From the NCBI RefSeq assembly GCF_000003855.2, contig NW_003101647.1, forward strand, positions 77,744 through 141,743: 64,000 nucleotides of DNA. The letters are read 5' to 3'. The notes beneath the pieces are model-generated. The model was not told where the DNA came from and searched no databases. It saw only the letters and a list, made by a program, of their open reading frames with translations. This DNA is from Blastomyces gilchristii SLH14081 (Eukaryota > Ascomycota > Eurotiomycetes > Onygenales > Ajellomycetaceae). The position numbers and the translations under genes were made by a program. This document shows positions 11,527-25,899 of the stretch, one piece after another. The first letter of the stretch is position 1; each line of letters starts with the position of its first letter.

Positions 11527-14500
11527 TATACTAAAACAAGAAGTGTAGCAAAGCTTCTAATCTTAGAATATGAATTTCAGAATGAATTGTATACAGCAAA
11601 CTCTTTTGAGAAAAAATGTCAAGCTTTTATAAGAATTCTCTTTCAAAACTTATCATATTTAGAAGAGAAGAATATGTCATTTCATGAATATATTGATAAA
11701 AATAACTGGGAATGACCTGAGCTTACATGTGATGAACTAGAGTCAGTAATATTCTCAAGTTCAACTAAAACTGCTGCAGAGCCTGATTCAATTAATCACT
11801 TGATTATTCAAAACACATATTCCTACTTGAAGAATGAATATTTTGAGCTCTTTTTCAATCTCTTAAAAAATGATTATCATTCTGAATGCTGGAGAGAAGC
11901 TACTGAAGTAATTCTTATAAAATCTAATAGAAAAGCTTCAATTTCTAAGTCATATAGAGTAATATCTCTGTTGAACTGTTTGAGAAAAATTCTAGAAAAG
12001 ATAATAGCTACTAGATTATCTTTTATAAGCTCTATTAGTGATTCTCTTCTATTTAATGAATAAATGAGAGATAGAAAACAATGTTCTGCAATTAATACTG
12101 TTCTCTCAGTTATTCATAATATTCAAGTAGCAAAGTATGAAGACCTGGTCTCAACTGCAGTTTTTATTGATATAAAAGATACATTTAATCATGTTTCAAA
12201 GTCTAAGATGATTCAAGCTTTGAAGATGTTAAAACTGTCACTTTCTCTAATAAGATGAGTTAATTATTTCATATCTAAAAGAATTATACAACTATTCTTT
12301 GATGAAAGAAAACAAGATAAAACTGAGATAAAAATAGAAGTATTACAAGAATCTTCAATCTTATCTGTTTTAATTACAATATACACTACATATCTATTCA
12401 AGAATAGAGAGATGAAAATAATGAGATTTTCAAGTTATATAGATGATATTGATCTACTGTACAGTTTAAAGACAATCAAAGAGAATTTAGAAGTGATTGA
12501 GAAAGCAGTAAAGAAAATCTTTATTAGAACAGATATCAATCTAATTTAATTTAATATGAATAAAAGTGAGTTAATTCACTTTTTTCCAGATTTAATGAGA
12601 AAGAACTAAGTCTAACTCTTTTGAATAAAGAGATTAAACCTAGTTTGAATATCAAATGACTAGAAGTACAGTTAAACTCCAAGTTGAATTTTAAATATTA
12701 TATTCAACAAAGAATTATCAAGACAGAGAGACTACTGAATAATATAATCAGACTATTAAATACTGAGAGAGATCTATTCTTTCAGACTATGAGACAGTTA
12801 TACATAGTCTATATTATCTCAGTAGCTGATTATAAAGTTTAAGTTTAACAAAATAATCAAGATAACTTCACTGAACTCTTTCAAAGTCTATAAAACAGAG
12901 CTTTGAGAAGAATTCTGAGAGCATTCAAATCATCTTCTATTAAAATAATAAAAATTGAAGCTTCAATTTCATCTTCTGCTATTCAATTTAAAAAGACCTG
13001 TATGAACTATACTCTGAGAGTCATAAAGATGAGCTCAAATTATATAATCAGAGAAAGAGTCTCTTCTTCATTTTCATCAGTTAACTCAGGAAATGAACTG
13101 AATTGAAATAGATTTCTTGATTAAAATAAGAATAATGCTTTAAAGAAAATGCTCTCTCAACTGTATAGACTATATTCACTTATTAAGAATTAATTTTCTT
13201 CATTAAATGTTGAGAAAATTGATTATAAGAAGATATCTTTCTGAAGAGAAAAGCTGAAATCTCTTATAAACTTATAAATAAGTGAACTATCTAAAGAGAG
13301 AGAATATGAACAGTATTTGAAGAAGATCTCTACAATCAATATAAAAGACTCTATTCTGATTTACTCAGATGACTTAAAAAATGAGAATTTGAATAGATTA
13401 GACAAAGGCATTGCTTATACTGAAGATAATATTAATTTTATCTCAGATTTCTGAAATTTTGACTGTGTATCTGAAGTCTTTGATGCTGAACTATTTATAA
13501 TAGTGAAAGCTTTCAAACTCATAGAAATAAAATCTTATAAAAGAGGAAATAGTTTGAAAGAGATATGAATATTCTCTGATAGTCAAGCTGCTTTAAAAAG
13601 ACTTAGAAATAGTCAGATTCATAATGATCAAATGAATCTTAAACTGATTTTAAACTCTGTTTTGAAAATTCAAAAGAGAAGAATATCAAAACTGATAATT
13701 CATCTGCATTGAGTTCCTGCTCATATGAATATTCATGACAATGAATTGACTGATTCAGCTGTAAAAAAGAGTTCAGAATTAAGCAGATGTATTCAAAAAA
13801 CAGTGTTCTGATCTTTCATAAAGAAAAAGATAAAAAAATCTTGTTTAAACAAGTGAAATGAAAGCTGACAGAAATAAAAGAAGAGCATACATTATTCAAG
13901 ATTTGAGATAAAATCAAAGTGAAAATCTTGTTCAATTAAATGTAAAATGAAAATATTCTCATCTATAATTCAGCTGAAACTATAACATGATTATTTCAAA
14001 TTCTATATACAAAGATTTGATAATAGATTTGATTTAACAGAGTACTCATTCTGCAATGTGAATGAAAATTTCTGAGTATATTGTAATACATTGTGTATTA
14101 TACAATAGTCTCAGAGTCAGATTAAAGAAGAAGTATCATTTAAATCAATTAAATATGAGGTTCTTATTCTCAACTGAGACAGGAATTAAATACTTAATAG
14201 ACTTTCTATCAGAAACTCAAGCAGCTATAAGAAAATGACTGAATTCAGAAGTATCTGAATATGAAGAGATGGAAATTGATTAGATATAGTCTATTAAAAC
14301 AGCTATATACTATCTTTTAATAATTTTATTTTGTTATAGTCTCTCTTTACTGTACTTGTTTCTTTCTGTTCTTTTCTATCTATCTATTTAATGTGTCTAT
14401 CTTTAAGACTATGTTCTCTTTTCCTTTGTCATGATATTTTCAAATGATTTCAAAGTATCAGAAGGTGTTGAAATACTGCAATTTGTAAACAGTTTTTGTA

Positions 14501-14664
14501 TTCTAGACTGGAATTTTCTGATTTTACATATCTGAAATTGATAAATGCATAATAGTTGACTCTATAGATATAGGAAAAACCCTGAGAACTAAAGGTTCTC
14601 AGGTAGATATCATAGTCTCTGACTGCATACATCTATAATTGAAGAATAATAATAATAATAATAT
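11527..14664 (+). mobile_element. LINE copy L4, 5'-truncated
   Basis: Plus-strand LINE of about 3.1 kb starting in ORF2 upstream of the reverse transcriptase and ending in an (AAT)n tail at about 14,645-14,663. It sits at the outer edge of the G1 LTR. The pentamer tcaac occurs at both junctions (11,522-11,526 and about 14,665-14,669), which is shorter than the duplications of the other copies. It matches L2 base for base over long stretches with many C-to-T and G-to-A differences. Confidence 0.88.
11560..14290 (+). pseudogene. L4 ORF2 remnant: reverse transcriptase and RNase H
   Basis: Degraded plus-strand ORF2, with open fragments of 87 codons (11,800-12,063), 64 codons (12,064-12,258) and 67 codons (12,903-13,106) corresponding to reverse transcriptase blocks. 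The catalytic box reads YIDD at about 12,436-12,447. RNase H follows at about 13,360-13,820. The stop between the first two fragments lies at the same place as in L2, L5 and L7. It cannot be expressed as one protein. Confidence 0.82.
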
Positions 14665-17399
14665 TCAACACTTTCTATCTGTTCATCTATCACATTGTAC
14701 ATATTTCTGACAATGACTTTCTGTTTTCATAACAAGTGTTATTGTAGTACTTATATCAGACAGTTCATTAGCAGTGAGTGTAATACATTGTGAAATGTGA
14801 TCAGAACTTGTTTATTCTCTAATAATTATCAGAATATACTATTATAAATAGCATATCTTCTTCATCTTCTTATACACTCTTAATCTTCTTTTTCTAGTGA
14901 GTATCTGATTGTGTTTTACATGAATGCAGATACTGATATATTATTTTAATTTATATAGAATCTTCACATGTTAACAGATCTGTATTCACTGATAATCATG
15001 ATTTCAATGTTGAATCATCAGTTGAGAACTTGAGAAACATAATAATGAAGAAATTACTCATATCAGATATGACTGAGTCTTCTGTATCTCTCTCTCTTCT
15101 CTCTATTTCTTTCTCTACTGCTTCTCTCTTATCTTCTACACTTGTCTCTGTGTCTGATTCTCTCACTTCTGCTACCTCTATTCTCATGATTCTCACTTCT
15201 GCTTCTGCTACTCCTGCTCTCTCTGCTGCTTCTATCTTCATTATCAGCTCTTCTCATTTCAAGAAGATGTTGTATAGGCTTGATAAATCACATTTCTCAG
15301 TATATACACTCTCACTCTTCTTACTGATCTCTAAAATGATTTATTGTATAAAGACTGCATATAACATGACTATCTGAAGCTCAGTCACAGTCACTGATTA
15401 TTATATTTATTTTAAGTATTTGTGATGAAGTAATTATTTATTCATATCAGAGAATTATCTCTCTCTTTAACAGTGTTAAGACTGTAAGTCTTTTCTTTTT
15501 TTTTTTTTTTCTCTTTCTTTCTGATGCTGATTTTTCTGTTCTTAGAGAAAATTATTATAAGTTTTATTATATATGAAGTTATGATGTTCACAGATATTAA
15601 GAAACTTTTTACAACTGTAAAATTCAATATTGTAAGAATATTCACTGTGATAAATTACTTCAGAATAATAGATTCATATCAGTCTATTCTCTAACATCTG
15701 TTATTTAACTTTGTGATGTAGATAAAAGATATTCATGTTTTCAGAAATAAGAATGCAGATGTTGTACTCTTTTACACTTATAAATATAAGACTTATACAT
15801 CTTATCTGAGATGTTGTTATGAAAATAAGCTGTTCACACACTGTATTCTGCTTTCTGTATTCTCTCATGTCTCTCTCTCTCTTTCTGAGAAGTCTTGTAC
15901 ATATTGTAATTACATATACAACTCTAAGATCAGTGAGTGTTCATTTAATAACTATTCTTATCTCTGATTTTGTAGTTCTTATATACTAACAATGATTCTT
16001 AGTTACTTCAGCATCAGAGATCATTCTAATTAAAGATGATAATATCACTGAGACTACTCTCTCTTACTCTTAAGCTTCTTTTATCACTTTCTCTCTCTTC
16101 TCTGCAGAGAAGATTATGCACACACTGAGTTATAAGTGTTCAATTTCAGATAGCTCTTACTGTTATTTATCTAATTCTATACTCTTTTCTTCTTTTATTT
16201 CTTTTATCTCTACTCTCTCTGTCTTAACTTCTGATTCTGTGAGTTCTGTACTCTTCTCTAATTTTTTTATATACATGTATATGCATTTCTATATTAGTAT
16301 TTCAATCAATCTTGTGATAAATAATATTAATGTTATACATAGAGTAGTAGAAGAATCAGAGATGTACACAGTATTATTATAAGAGCAGCTTACAGTTCTT
16401 AAATTTCTTACAGATCTTAAGTTTTGAGATTTTCTTTATTTTTAATATTTTTCAGATGACATGATGTTAGAAATAGATTAAATGTATAGTGTATGAAAAT
16501 GAATAAGATATATATAATAATATTTGTCTTTTACAGTCAATTCTTACAGTTGATAATTAATTCATTATCTCTTTTCTTTTCTTACACTTTTTCTTTGTCT
16601 GCTAGTCACTACTCTTATATAATTTCTATATAATACAGTGTTCAGTAACTAGGTTCAGCAGCTTTCATCTCTTATAATTCTGTCTCATATATTATACTAT
16701 CTCTCTTCACTTACTCAGACTACTACAGTAAACAGCTTATTGAAACTAATCTCACTCAATCTCTGAGTATCTTCAGAGATTAAGATGACTTGATTTCATA
16801 TATCTGTGAATATTTCAGATACTTCATTCTCTATTATCTCTGTAATTAAACTGATATAAACAGTTAAATTTAACTCTGAATTTCTTTTTCTTCTGCAATC
16901 TGACTTATATATAAGTTTGTCACTCTGAGATTACTCTTTACTGTGTTATATCTGCTGTTTACAGTGTGTTATCATACAACTGACTACAGTCTTATTACTT
17001 ATTAAAGTGTGATATTTATCTGATTTCTTCATTACTTCTCATTCTTTTCTTATAATTATGAAAAGATTGAAATAAGTAAGATTATCTAATTTATAAGTGT
17101 CTATGATTTCTCTTACTTTGTAAGACTTTTCAATTGTAAGTCTCTTCTTTTTCAATACTGTAGATAACTATAATCTGCTCAAGTCTTATATCTTTGTCTT
17201 CATAAGATATGAATCATTTATTAAGTTATATAAGATCTGTCTCTCTGATTCTTTCAATGTGTATATTCTCAGAGAATGTGATTTGAGTATTTTATATAAC
17301 TTAAATCATTTAAATTGAAACTTCTCAGCACTCTTATTGTATACAAGAACTTATATTCTCATCTTAAGACTTAATTTCTTAACTAGTGAGTCTCATATT
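14665..17399 (-). other. Unresolved 3' region of G2 or an older element
   Basis: About 2.7 kb of AT-rich, RIP-like DNA without a recognised domain. A pyrimidine-rich stretch at 15,050-15,240 is open on both strands for over 80 codons; on the minus strand it encodes a highly charged Glu/Arg-rich segment. A poly-T run lies at about 15,497-15,512. I found no LTR matching 49,210-49,613 and no chromodomain here. It may be the 3' end of G2 plus another dead insertion. Confidence 0.35.
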
Positions 17400-20300
17400 C
17401 TTTTCAATTGAATTGCTCAGTTCAGAAGTAACTTATTATCTTTTACATATATGTAGCTAATCTCTTTCAATCTTAGTTTCATATCTGCAACTGCTGTGTC
17501 TGCAACTGTTACTGCTATGTCTGTAACTGCTGTTTCTGCTATATCTGTGACTGTTGTATTTACAACTGTTGTATCTGCAACTGTTGTTCTCTCTCTCATC
17601 TTTTTCAAAGCATTCTCTGAGATGCGCGGATGTAATTCATACAACAGGTAGAATGATGAATGCTTAGAGACTGCATGCTGCTTAATTCACATGACTAATA
17701 GTGTCTGACTGAGATATTCATTTCATAATCTTATAGACTTACTCACTAGATATTTCATCAGCATATTACTCAGAATTTCATTCAAGTATTTCATCTTTCT
17801 ATTCATCTGCAGATGATATGATGTTATTCTATGATATCTTGTCTATAACTGGCTTATAAAATGCTTCACTGCTTCTTCTATGAGATTCACATCATTATCA
17901 GTTAGAATCTCATGCAGTATTTCATAGTTAATATAGATCTCATTATATAGAAACTTCATCACTATCTTCTCTGTTATCTCTGAAACTGCTTTCATAACTG
18001 GTCAGTCAGTAGTGTAGTCAATAGTAGTGATTATTTAACAATTTTCATTTAATATTCACAGCAGTATGTCTATGAGATTTATTTCTTATTATTTAAACAG
18101 TTGTATTATATATTTCATCTGATGTTACACTTTCTCATATTCTAATCCTTTCTTAGATTCTTTCATAACTTGACAATTCAGATACTTGTGAGTATATATT
18201 TGAATATTCTCAGTCATGCTTGATCAGTATACTCTTAATTCAAGTATACTCATGAGTTCAGAGCTTTCTAAGTGACTGAATTCCTTGTGTATGTGAGTTA
18301 TTAAGTCATGTTTAAATGAATGTTCTAGATAGAGAGCTTCTACATATTCTAGATCATAGTAAAGTATAACATTATTTTTCAATTTTCTCAGCTTGAAGTT
18401 CAGAAGCATCTCTTCTACTACTTTTATAAAATACTTATTATCTGATATCTTGCTATTCTTTAAGTAAGAAATCATTGTGTTCATTCATTCTGATTTCTTG
18501 CATTTTCTCAGCATATTTAATATGAAGTTCTCTTGTGCCTAGTTTACAGAATTCTCATCTAGGAAATCAGGTCTGTGACTGATTATATTAGATATCACAG
18601 TGTTCAATCTCTTTCAGTATTTAATATTAAGATTATATACTTGAAACTCTGAGATTCAATATGCTAAGTATTTGAAAGGTTTTATTATTAATTATAGATA
18701 GATGAGACTTTCATGATTTATAATCACTGTTGTTATATATCTGTTATTAATATATCTATCTTACAATGTCAGTGTATGCTTAATCACTAGCAATTCTTTT
18801 TCATGCACTGAATAGTTAAGCTCAGCATCTGATAGTTTTCTATCATTATATGTCATCAGGTACAGCTTGCTGTTCTTACTCATCTGTAGAAGAGCATCTC
18901 TGATAGCTTATTCAGATGCATTTATCTTAATATAGAAAGATTTATCATGATCTGATTAAATAAGCACTGAGAATATTATCACATATTTTCTCAGTGTGAG
19001 AAAGATCTCTTTATATACAGTATTTTAGATAATTGACTGAAACTTCTTCTTCTGCAGATTAGTATCTATTTCTCTTAAGAGATCTGAGAGTGATGCAGCT
19101 ATTCATGTGAAATTCTTGATAAATCTGCAGTAGTATAAGACTAACTCAAGAAATTATTATATATAATATATATTTCTCAGTTATGATCAATTCACTATAA
19201 TATTCAATTTCTTCATAATGAGATATATATAGTCATCACTCATTACATGTTTTATAAACTCTGACTCTTTTATTTCAAACATACACTTAATTGATTTAAT
19301 ATAGAGCTTATACTCTGTCAGAGTTATAAGCACTTTGTCAAGATACTTCAGATATTTATTATATAAGTTTGAGAAGACTAGAATATTATTCAGATATATA
19401 AGATATGAGATTCTATTTTATTTATAAAGAATCATATTCATCATTATTTAAAAGATGATAGATGAATTTATCAGACTGAATAATATTATCAGGAATTTAA
19501 ACTTCTCTTATTATATATTAAACACTGTTCATGATACTGATAGTTTATCTATACAGATCTGTCAGTATTCTGAGAGAAGATCAATCTTTGATAGATATCA
19601 GATGTTTCTGACTATATTCAACTGTTGTTAAATCTATGACAGTGAATATTCATTCTTGATTATAAGCTTATTGAGTGCTTAATAATTGATACACATCTGT
19701 CACTTCTCACTTACCTTTTTCATAAATAGAACTGAGAAGTCTCACATGCTTGATAAGAGTTATATAAGATTATATTCTAGAAGATCTATGATCTGACACT
19801 TCTGTTCTTCAAGATATGTTTGTGACAGAGAGTATACATTTTAATTGACTGATTTCATATTCTCTGTGTTAATCTCATGTATGAATTCTTGTTTCAGTAG
19901 TAATTCTGATAAAAGATCTGTTTAGAAGATCTTTTCATACTTCTTCAGAAGTTTCTTTATACACTTATTCTTTTATATATTCTTTATCTTGATTTTCTCT
20001 GCTTTTAGATTCTGAATAACATACAGAATGCTTTTAGATAAGATCTTATAAATTATTCTCTTTACTTATTAACATATAAGCAGATTTAATTCTTCTATAT
20101 TAGAGATATAAAATGTCCTTTTCATATCAGTTGATAGAATTATATGAACTGTTTTCTTTCTATCAGTTAACTGTATATAACATGTACATTATTGAATCTG
20201 TGAATTGAATCTTTGAAATTAATTAAGTCTGAGAATAAGATTATATTTCACATTCTACAGCTGTTACACTTAAATATAGCAAGATCATTCTCTGAAATGC

Positions 20301-20765
20301 AAGAGAACTCTTACTCTTATAAGTAATATTAAATATCAGTTATTAAATAATCTTATATATCAGAGATTCTTCACTCAGCAGACTTCTTTCAGTCTTCAGA
20401 TTATATAATTATTAATATATTATATAGAAGCTTCTATGTCTGCTAATACTTTTACAGCTATCTCTCAATTCTTATTCAAGTGCTCTTTATATATTAACAT
20501 TTCAAGTCTTAAGATATTGAGATGAGTGTTTATTTCATCATTCTCACTTATATCTTATTCAGAAGCCTGCTTTCTCTTAATATTCACAGAATTCAGAGAG
20601 TTATCTAATACAGATATCTCTTTCACTTTAAAGACTTTTCATAAAATATCAGTGAGTATCTTCAAGCTCACTGATTCTGCTAGTTTTTTAACTCTCTTAC
20701 TTCTCTTAACTGTGCATACTATGTGTAATTCTTTATATCATGATTCTGACATTCACAGTTAAAGC
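17400..20765 (-). pseudogene. G2 pol remnant (protease, RT, RNase H, integrase)
   Basis: Minus-strand reading frames, broken by stops about every 10-30 codons, keep family landmarks. The reverse transcriptase shows the block around an ALNKL-type segment and a following SKIDL block at about 19,550-19,700. The integrase zinc-binding histidine region is open at 18,224-18,484 (HIHKEFSHLESSELMS). The DDE core lies near 17,780-17,950. A 75-codon open stretch at 17,417-17,644 starts with the YELHPRIS segment common in gypsy integrases and then enters an unusual Val-Thr-Asp-Ala repeat. No intact enzyme is possible. Confidence 0.72.
17489..17590 (-). repeat. 18-bp-like minisatellite in the G2 integrase C-terminal region
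   Basis: Imperfect tandem repeats of an actg(c/t)tgt(g/a)tctg(c/t)aactgtt type unit encode, on the minus strand, alternating V-A-D-T-A-V and V-T-D-I-A-V hexapeptides. The stretch stays stop-free although the surrounding integrase is riddled with stops. It could be a slippage expansion inside the integrase. Confidence 0.65.
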
Positions 20766-21840
20766 AAGCTCAATACTCATAATATCAAGATTTTCACTCA
20801 GAGAATCTCTTTTTCAGAAGATTCAGTACTTTAGTAATAGTATTCAGATCTAGATTTATTGCATTCAGATGTATAACTTATATTATAGAAGTCTGATTAT
20901 CTGTTCTCTATTAAAATATACTTAATTACAGTATTTTCTGTTATAATTGACTCATCTGTTCTCATATAATGAGAATATTATATACTTTCTTCACTGTATC
21001 TGATTATGAGATTAAGTATTTTCATTCTGCTCTCAACTCAGATATAAGATTATGAATAAAGATCTATAAATAGAAAGATGTTGAAAGCTTTTCATTCAAT
21101 ATAAAATAGTATAAGCTGAAGTGTGTAAAGTATAATATAAGATTACTTACTTATCTACACTCAGTGAAGCATTTATAATACTTATCTTATATATTCACTT
21201 TCTCAAAGTTGTATAAGATTCATTTGAAAAACTTATTTTATATTTATAGAAATAAATATCATTTCAGATCTATAAGATTTATCTTTTTATCAGTTATTTA
21301 TAATAACTTCACTTTTTTATATAGAAATACAGTAGATTTTAAGACTTGTTGAAATTTTATTAACTGTCTGTCTGTAAGTTCACATTTAATCTGATAATAT
21401 AATTATATCTGACTTAGTCAGCTGATTGCAGCATTATTATTATTATTATTATTCTTCAATTATAGATGTATGCAGTCAGAGACTATGACATCTACCTGAG
21501 AACTTTAGTTCTCAGGGTTTTTTCTATGTCTGTAAAGTTAACTATTGTACATTCATCAATTTCAGATATGCAAAATCAGAAAATTCCAGCCCAGAATACA
21601 AAAACTGTTTACAAATTGCAGTGTTTTAACATCTTTTGATACTTTGAAACCATTTGACAATATCATGACAAAAGAAAAGAGAGAAAGAACACAGTCTCAA
21701 AGATAGACACATTAAATAGATAGATAGAAAGAAATTGAAAGAAAAAGATACAGAAAAAGATAAAGTAAAGAGAGACTATAACAAAACAAATTATTAAAAG
21801 AGAGTGTATAGCTGTTTTAACAGACTATATCTGATTGATT

Positions 21841-24800
21841 TCCTCCTCTTCATATTCAGATAATTCTGAATTTAGTCATTTTCTTATAACTGCTTGAGTT
21901 TCTGATAGAAAGTCTATTAAGTATTTAATTCCTGTCTCAGTTGAGAATAAGAATCTCATATTTAATTGATTTAGATCATACTTCTCTTTCAATCTGACTC
22001 TGAGACTATTGTATAATGCACAGTGCATTATAATATACTCAGGATTCTCATTTGTATTGCAGAATGAGCATTCTATTGAGTCAAATCTATCATCAAATCT
22101 TTGTATATAAGATTTGAAATAGCCATGTTCTAGTTTCAGCTGTATTATAGATGAGAATATTTTCTTTTTACATTTAATTGAACAAGATTTTCACTTGGGT
22201 TTTGTTTCAAATCTTGAATAATGTATACTCTTCTTTTGTTTCTGCCAGCTTTCATTTCACTTGTCTAAACAAGATTCTTTTATTTTTCTCTTTATAAAAG
22301 ACCAGGACACAATTTTTTGAATAGATCTGCTTAATTCTGCACCCTTTTTTGCAGCTGAATCAGCCAATTCATTGCCATGAATATTCATATGAGCAGGAAC
22401 TCAGTGCAGATGAATTCTCAGCTTTGATATTCTTCTCTTTTGAATTTTTAAAACAGAGTTTAAGATCAGTTTAAGATTCATTTGATCATTATGAATCTGA
22501 CTATTTCTAAGTCTTTTTAAAGCAGCTTGACTATCAGAGAATATTCATGTCTCTTTCAAACAATTTTCTCTTTTATAAGATTTTATTTCAATGAGTTTGA
22601 AAGCTTTCACTATTACAAATAGTTCAGTATCAAAGACTTCACATTCAGAGCCTAGATTTCAGAAATCTGAGATAAAATTAATATTATCTTCAGTATAAGC
22701 AATGCCTGCACCTAATCTATTCAAGTTCTCATTTTTTGAGTCATCTGAATAAATCAGAATAGAGTCTTTTATATTGATTGTAGAAATTCTCTTCAAATGC
22801 TGTTTATATTCTTTCTCTTTTGATAGTTCACTTATTTGTAAGTCTATAAGAGATTCAAGCTTTTTTCTCCAGAGAGATAACTTCTCATGATCAACTTTTT
22901 CAATATTTAAAGAAGAAAATTGATTTTTAATCAGAGAGCATAGTCTGTACAGTTGAGAAGGCATTTTCTTTGAAGAATTATTTTCATTTCAATCAAGAAA
23001 TCTATTTTAATCCAGTTCATTTCCAGAGTTAATTGATGAAAATGAAGAAGAGACTCTTTCTCTGATTATATGATTTGAGCTCATCTTTACAACTCTCAGA
23101 GTATAGTTCATACAGGCCTTTTCAAATCTAATAACAGAAGAGAAATTGAGCTTCAATTTTCATTGCTTTAATAGAAGATGATTTAAATGCTCTCAGAATT
23201 CTTCTCAAGGCTCTGTTTTACAGACTTTGAAAGAGTTCAGTGAAATTCTCTTGATTATTTCATCAAACTTGAACTTCATAATCAGCTACTGATGTAATAC
23301 AGGCTATATATAACTGTCTCATAGCCTGGAAGGATAGACCTCTCTCTGTATTTGATAGTCTGATTATGTTGTTCAATAGTCTTTCTGCCTTGACAGTTCT
23401 TTGTTAAATGTGATATTTAAAGTTCAACTTGGAGTTTAATCATACTTCTAATCATTTAACATTTACACTGAGTTTAATCTCACTATTTAAAAGAGTTAGA
23501 GATAGTTCTTTCTCATTGAATTTAGAAAAGAAATGAATTAACTCAGTTTTATTCATATTAAATTGAATTTGATTGATATCTGCTCTAACAAAGATTTCCT
23601 TTACAGCTTCTTCAATTACTTTCAAATTCTCTTTGATAGTTTTTGAGCTGTAGACTAGATCAATATCATTCACATAACTCAGAGATTGCACTATTCTCAT
23701 ATTTCTATTTTTGAATAGATATGCAGTGTATATTGCAAATAAAATGAGTGAGATTAGAGATCTCTGTGATACTTCTATTTTTATCTCAGTCTTGTCTTAT
23801 TTCATTCCATCAAAGAAGAGTTGTATAATTCTTTTAGATATAAAACAGTTAACTCATTTTATTAGAGAAAGTGACAGTTTTAATATCTTCAATGTCTGAA
23901 TTAACTTTGACTTTGAAACATGATCAAATGCTTCTTTTATATCAATAAAAACTGCAGTTGAGACCAGACTCTCATGCTTTGCTATTTGAATATCATGAAT
24001 AACTGAGAGAACAGTGTCAATTGCAGAATACTGTTTTCTATCTCTCATTTATTCACTGAATAAAAGAGAATCATCTATAGAGCTTATAAAAGATAGTTAA
24101 GTAGCTATTATCTTTTCTAAAACCTTTTCTAGGCAGTTCAATAGAGATATTACTCTATATGACTTAGGAATTGAAGTTTTTCTATTAGATTTTATAAGAA
24201 TCACTTCAGTGACTTCTCTTCAGTATTCAGAATGATATCTATTTTTCAAGAGATTGAAAAAGAGCTCAAAATATTCATTCTTTAAGTAGGAATATGTATT
24301 TTAAATAATCAAGTGATTAATTGAATCAGGACCTGCAGCAGTTTTAACAGAACTTGAGAAGATAGCTGACTCTAATTCATCTTGTGTAAGATCAGGTCAT
24401 TCTCAGTCATTTTCATCAATGTAGTTGAGAAGTGATATATTCTCTTTCTCTGAATCTGAATCTGAATCTGGTGAGTTCTGAAAGAGAATTCTCATAAAAG
24501 CTTGACATTTTTCCTCAAAAGAGTTTGCTGTATATAATTCATTCTGAAACTCATATTCTAGAGCTGAAAGTTTTGCTACACTTCTTGTTTTAGTATAGTT
24601 AAAAGCTTTAAAAACTTTCTTTTCTTATGCTTCTTCAAGAAATTTATTTCAGCAGTCTGTTTTAGCTCTTTTAATATCTGAAAAATATTCATTTCTGACA
24701 GCTTTAAACTCTTCATCAGATATTACATCATTCTTTCAATCTCTTCTAGCAGTAGCTAATTCTTTTCTTTTAGATGAGATATTCTCATTTCATCAAGGTT

Positions 24801-25560
24801 TTGAATACTCAGAAGATTTTCTTTTTGAAATATTATCTCTAACACTTGTTAGAATAATAGATGTAATAAGCTTCACTCTATTCTCAAGCATTTCATTTGA
24901 GATATCTTGACCAGAATTTCAATATAGCTCATTCTGTCTTTTAGATTTTAACAGTTTTATACTTTCTTCAACTGCTTTTCAATCAGCTTTTTCAAAGTTA
25001 AACTGATTAGAGAGAAGAGGATTTTCACTCATTTGTTTTTCACTCAGTTCAATATCAAATTGAATAATCTCATGACCTGATTCTGATGTGTCATTTAAAT
25101 CAATAAATCAGTTTACAAGTCTTCTTTTCATTAGATTTTGTGATATGAAAGTTAGATCTATAATAGACTTCTGTTTCATGTCTTTTCTAAAGAATGTTTA
25201 TTGATCAGACTTATTAATCAAATCTATTAAATGTTCAAAGATTCATTTAATCAGATTATCAGCTCTCACTACTCTCTTGCATTCTGAATTTCATCAGAAA
25301 TGATGTGCATTGAAATCTCCTGCAATTATAGAGTTTCTTGATAAAGTTATGTTCAGAAATCCTCTATTAATTGTTCAGATATTATTATTTTTCTTCAATG
25401 ACTTTTTATTATAGATATTTATAAGCTGTATAGTATCAAACTTATTTTCTTTATCTATAATATCACTCACCAGAATATCAGAGTCAGACATGATATTAAA
25501 TCTTAGATTAAATTAATATCTTGATCTCTTTCTTTCATAGATCACTACTCTTGACTTTAT
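21841..25560 (-). pseudogene. L5 ORF2 remnant (endonuclease, RT, RNase H)
   Basis: Minus strand. Endonuclease remains lie at about 25,100-25,560, with the GDFNAH block near 25,300-25,330. The reverse transcriptase lies at about 22,990-24,520; its catalytic box reads YVND instead of YVDD near 23,665-23,680. A 101-codon open RNase H start is at 22,659-22,964, and the remaining RNase H and knuckle reach about 21,841. Stops occur throughout, including the one shared with L2, L4 and L7 at about 24,049. Inactive. Confidence 0.82.
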
Positions 25561-25899
25561 CTCAGACTTTTAAGGTAAAAAGCAGTAGTAGCTTAAATGA
25601 GAAATGACATATTTTTGCTCAGCATTAAAATTCAGCTTCTGAAGCAGTATAAAATTAACTTTTTATTCAAATGTAATTTAAAGATATGAATAAATGCAAT
25701 TTAAGTTTCTATTCACATTATTTTGAATAAATGTGATTTTTGAAGAGTTTTTAAACTTTTTTTATTGTTTTTATTGTATATTCATACTAAAAGAGAGTAG
25801 AGAAGAATCTAATCACTATCTTCAGATAGTAGATTATAACTGTTCTGAAAAGTAGAAATCTCAACTACTTACATTATATCTAGTTTATCATCAGAGTCA

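Larger units (their letters stand above)
14665..21437 (-). mobile_element. Gypsy-type element G2, gag-pol body, minus strand
   Basis: A long minus-strand gypsy element interrupted on the right by L5 (continuing at 29,098) and on the left by G1/L4. From right to left it shows the gag end with a degraded knuckle (about 20,715-20,765), protease (about 20,230-20,430), reverse transcriptase (about 19,150-19,850), RNase H (about 18,600-19,000) and integrase (about 17,400-18,484). This protease-RT-RNase H-integrase order is that of Metaviridae/gypsy elements. The 3' LTR is not visible and is presumably beyond G1. Confidence 0.78.
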
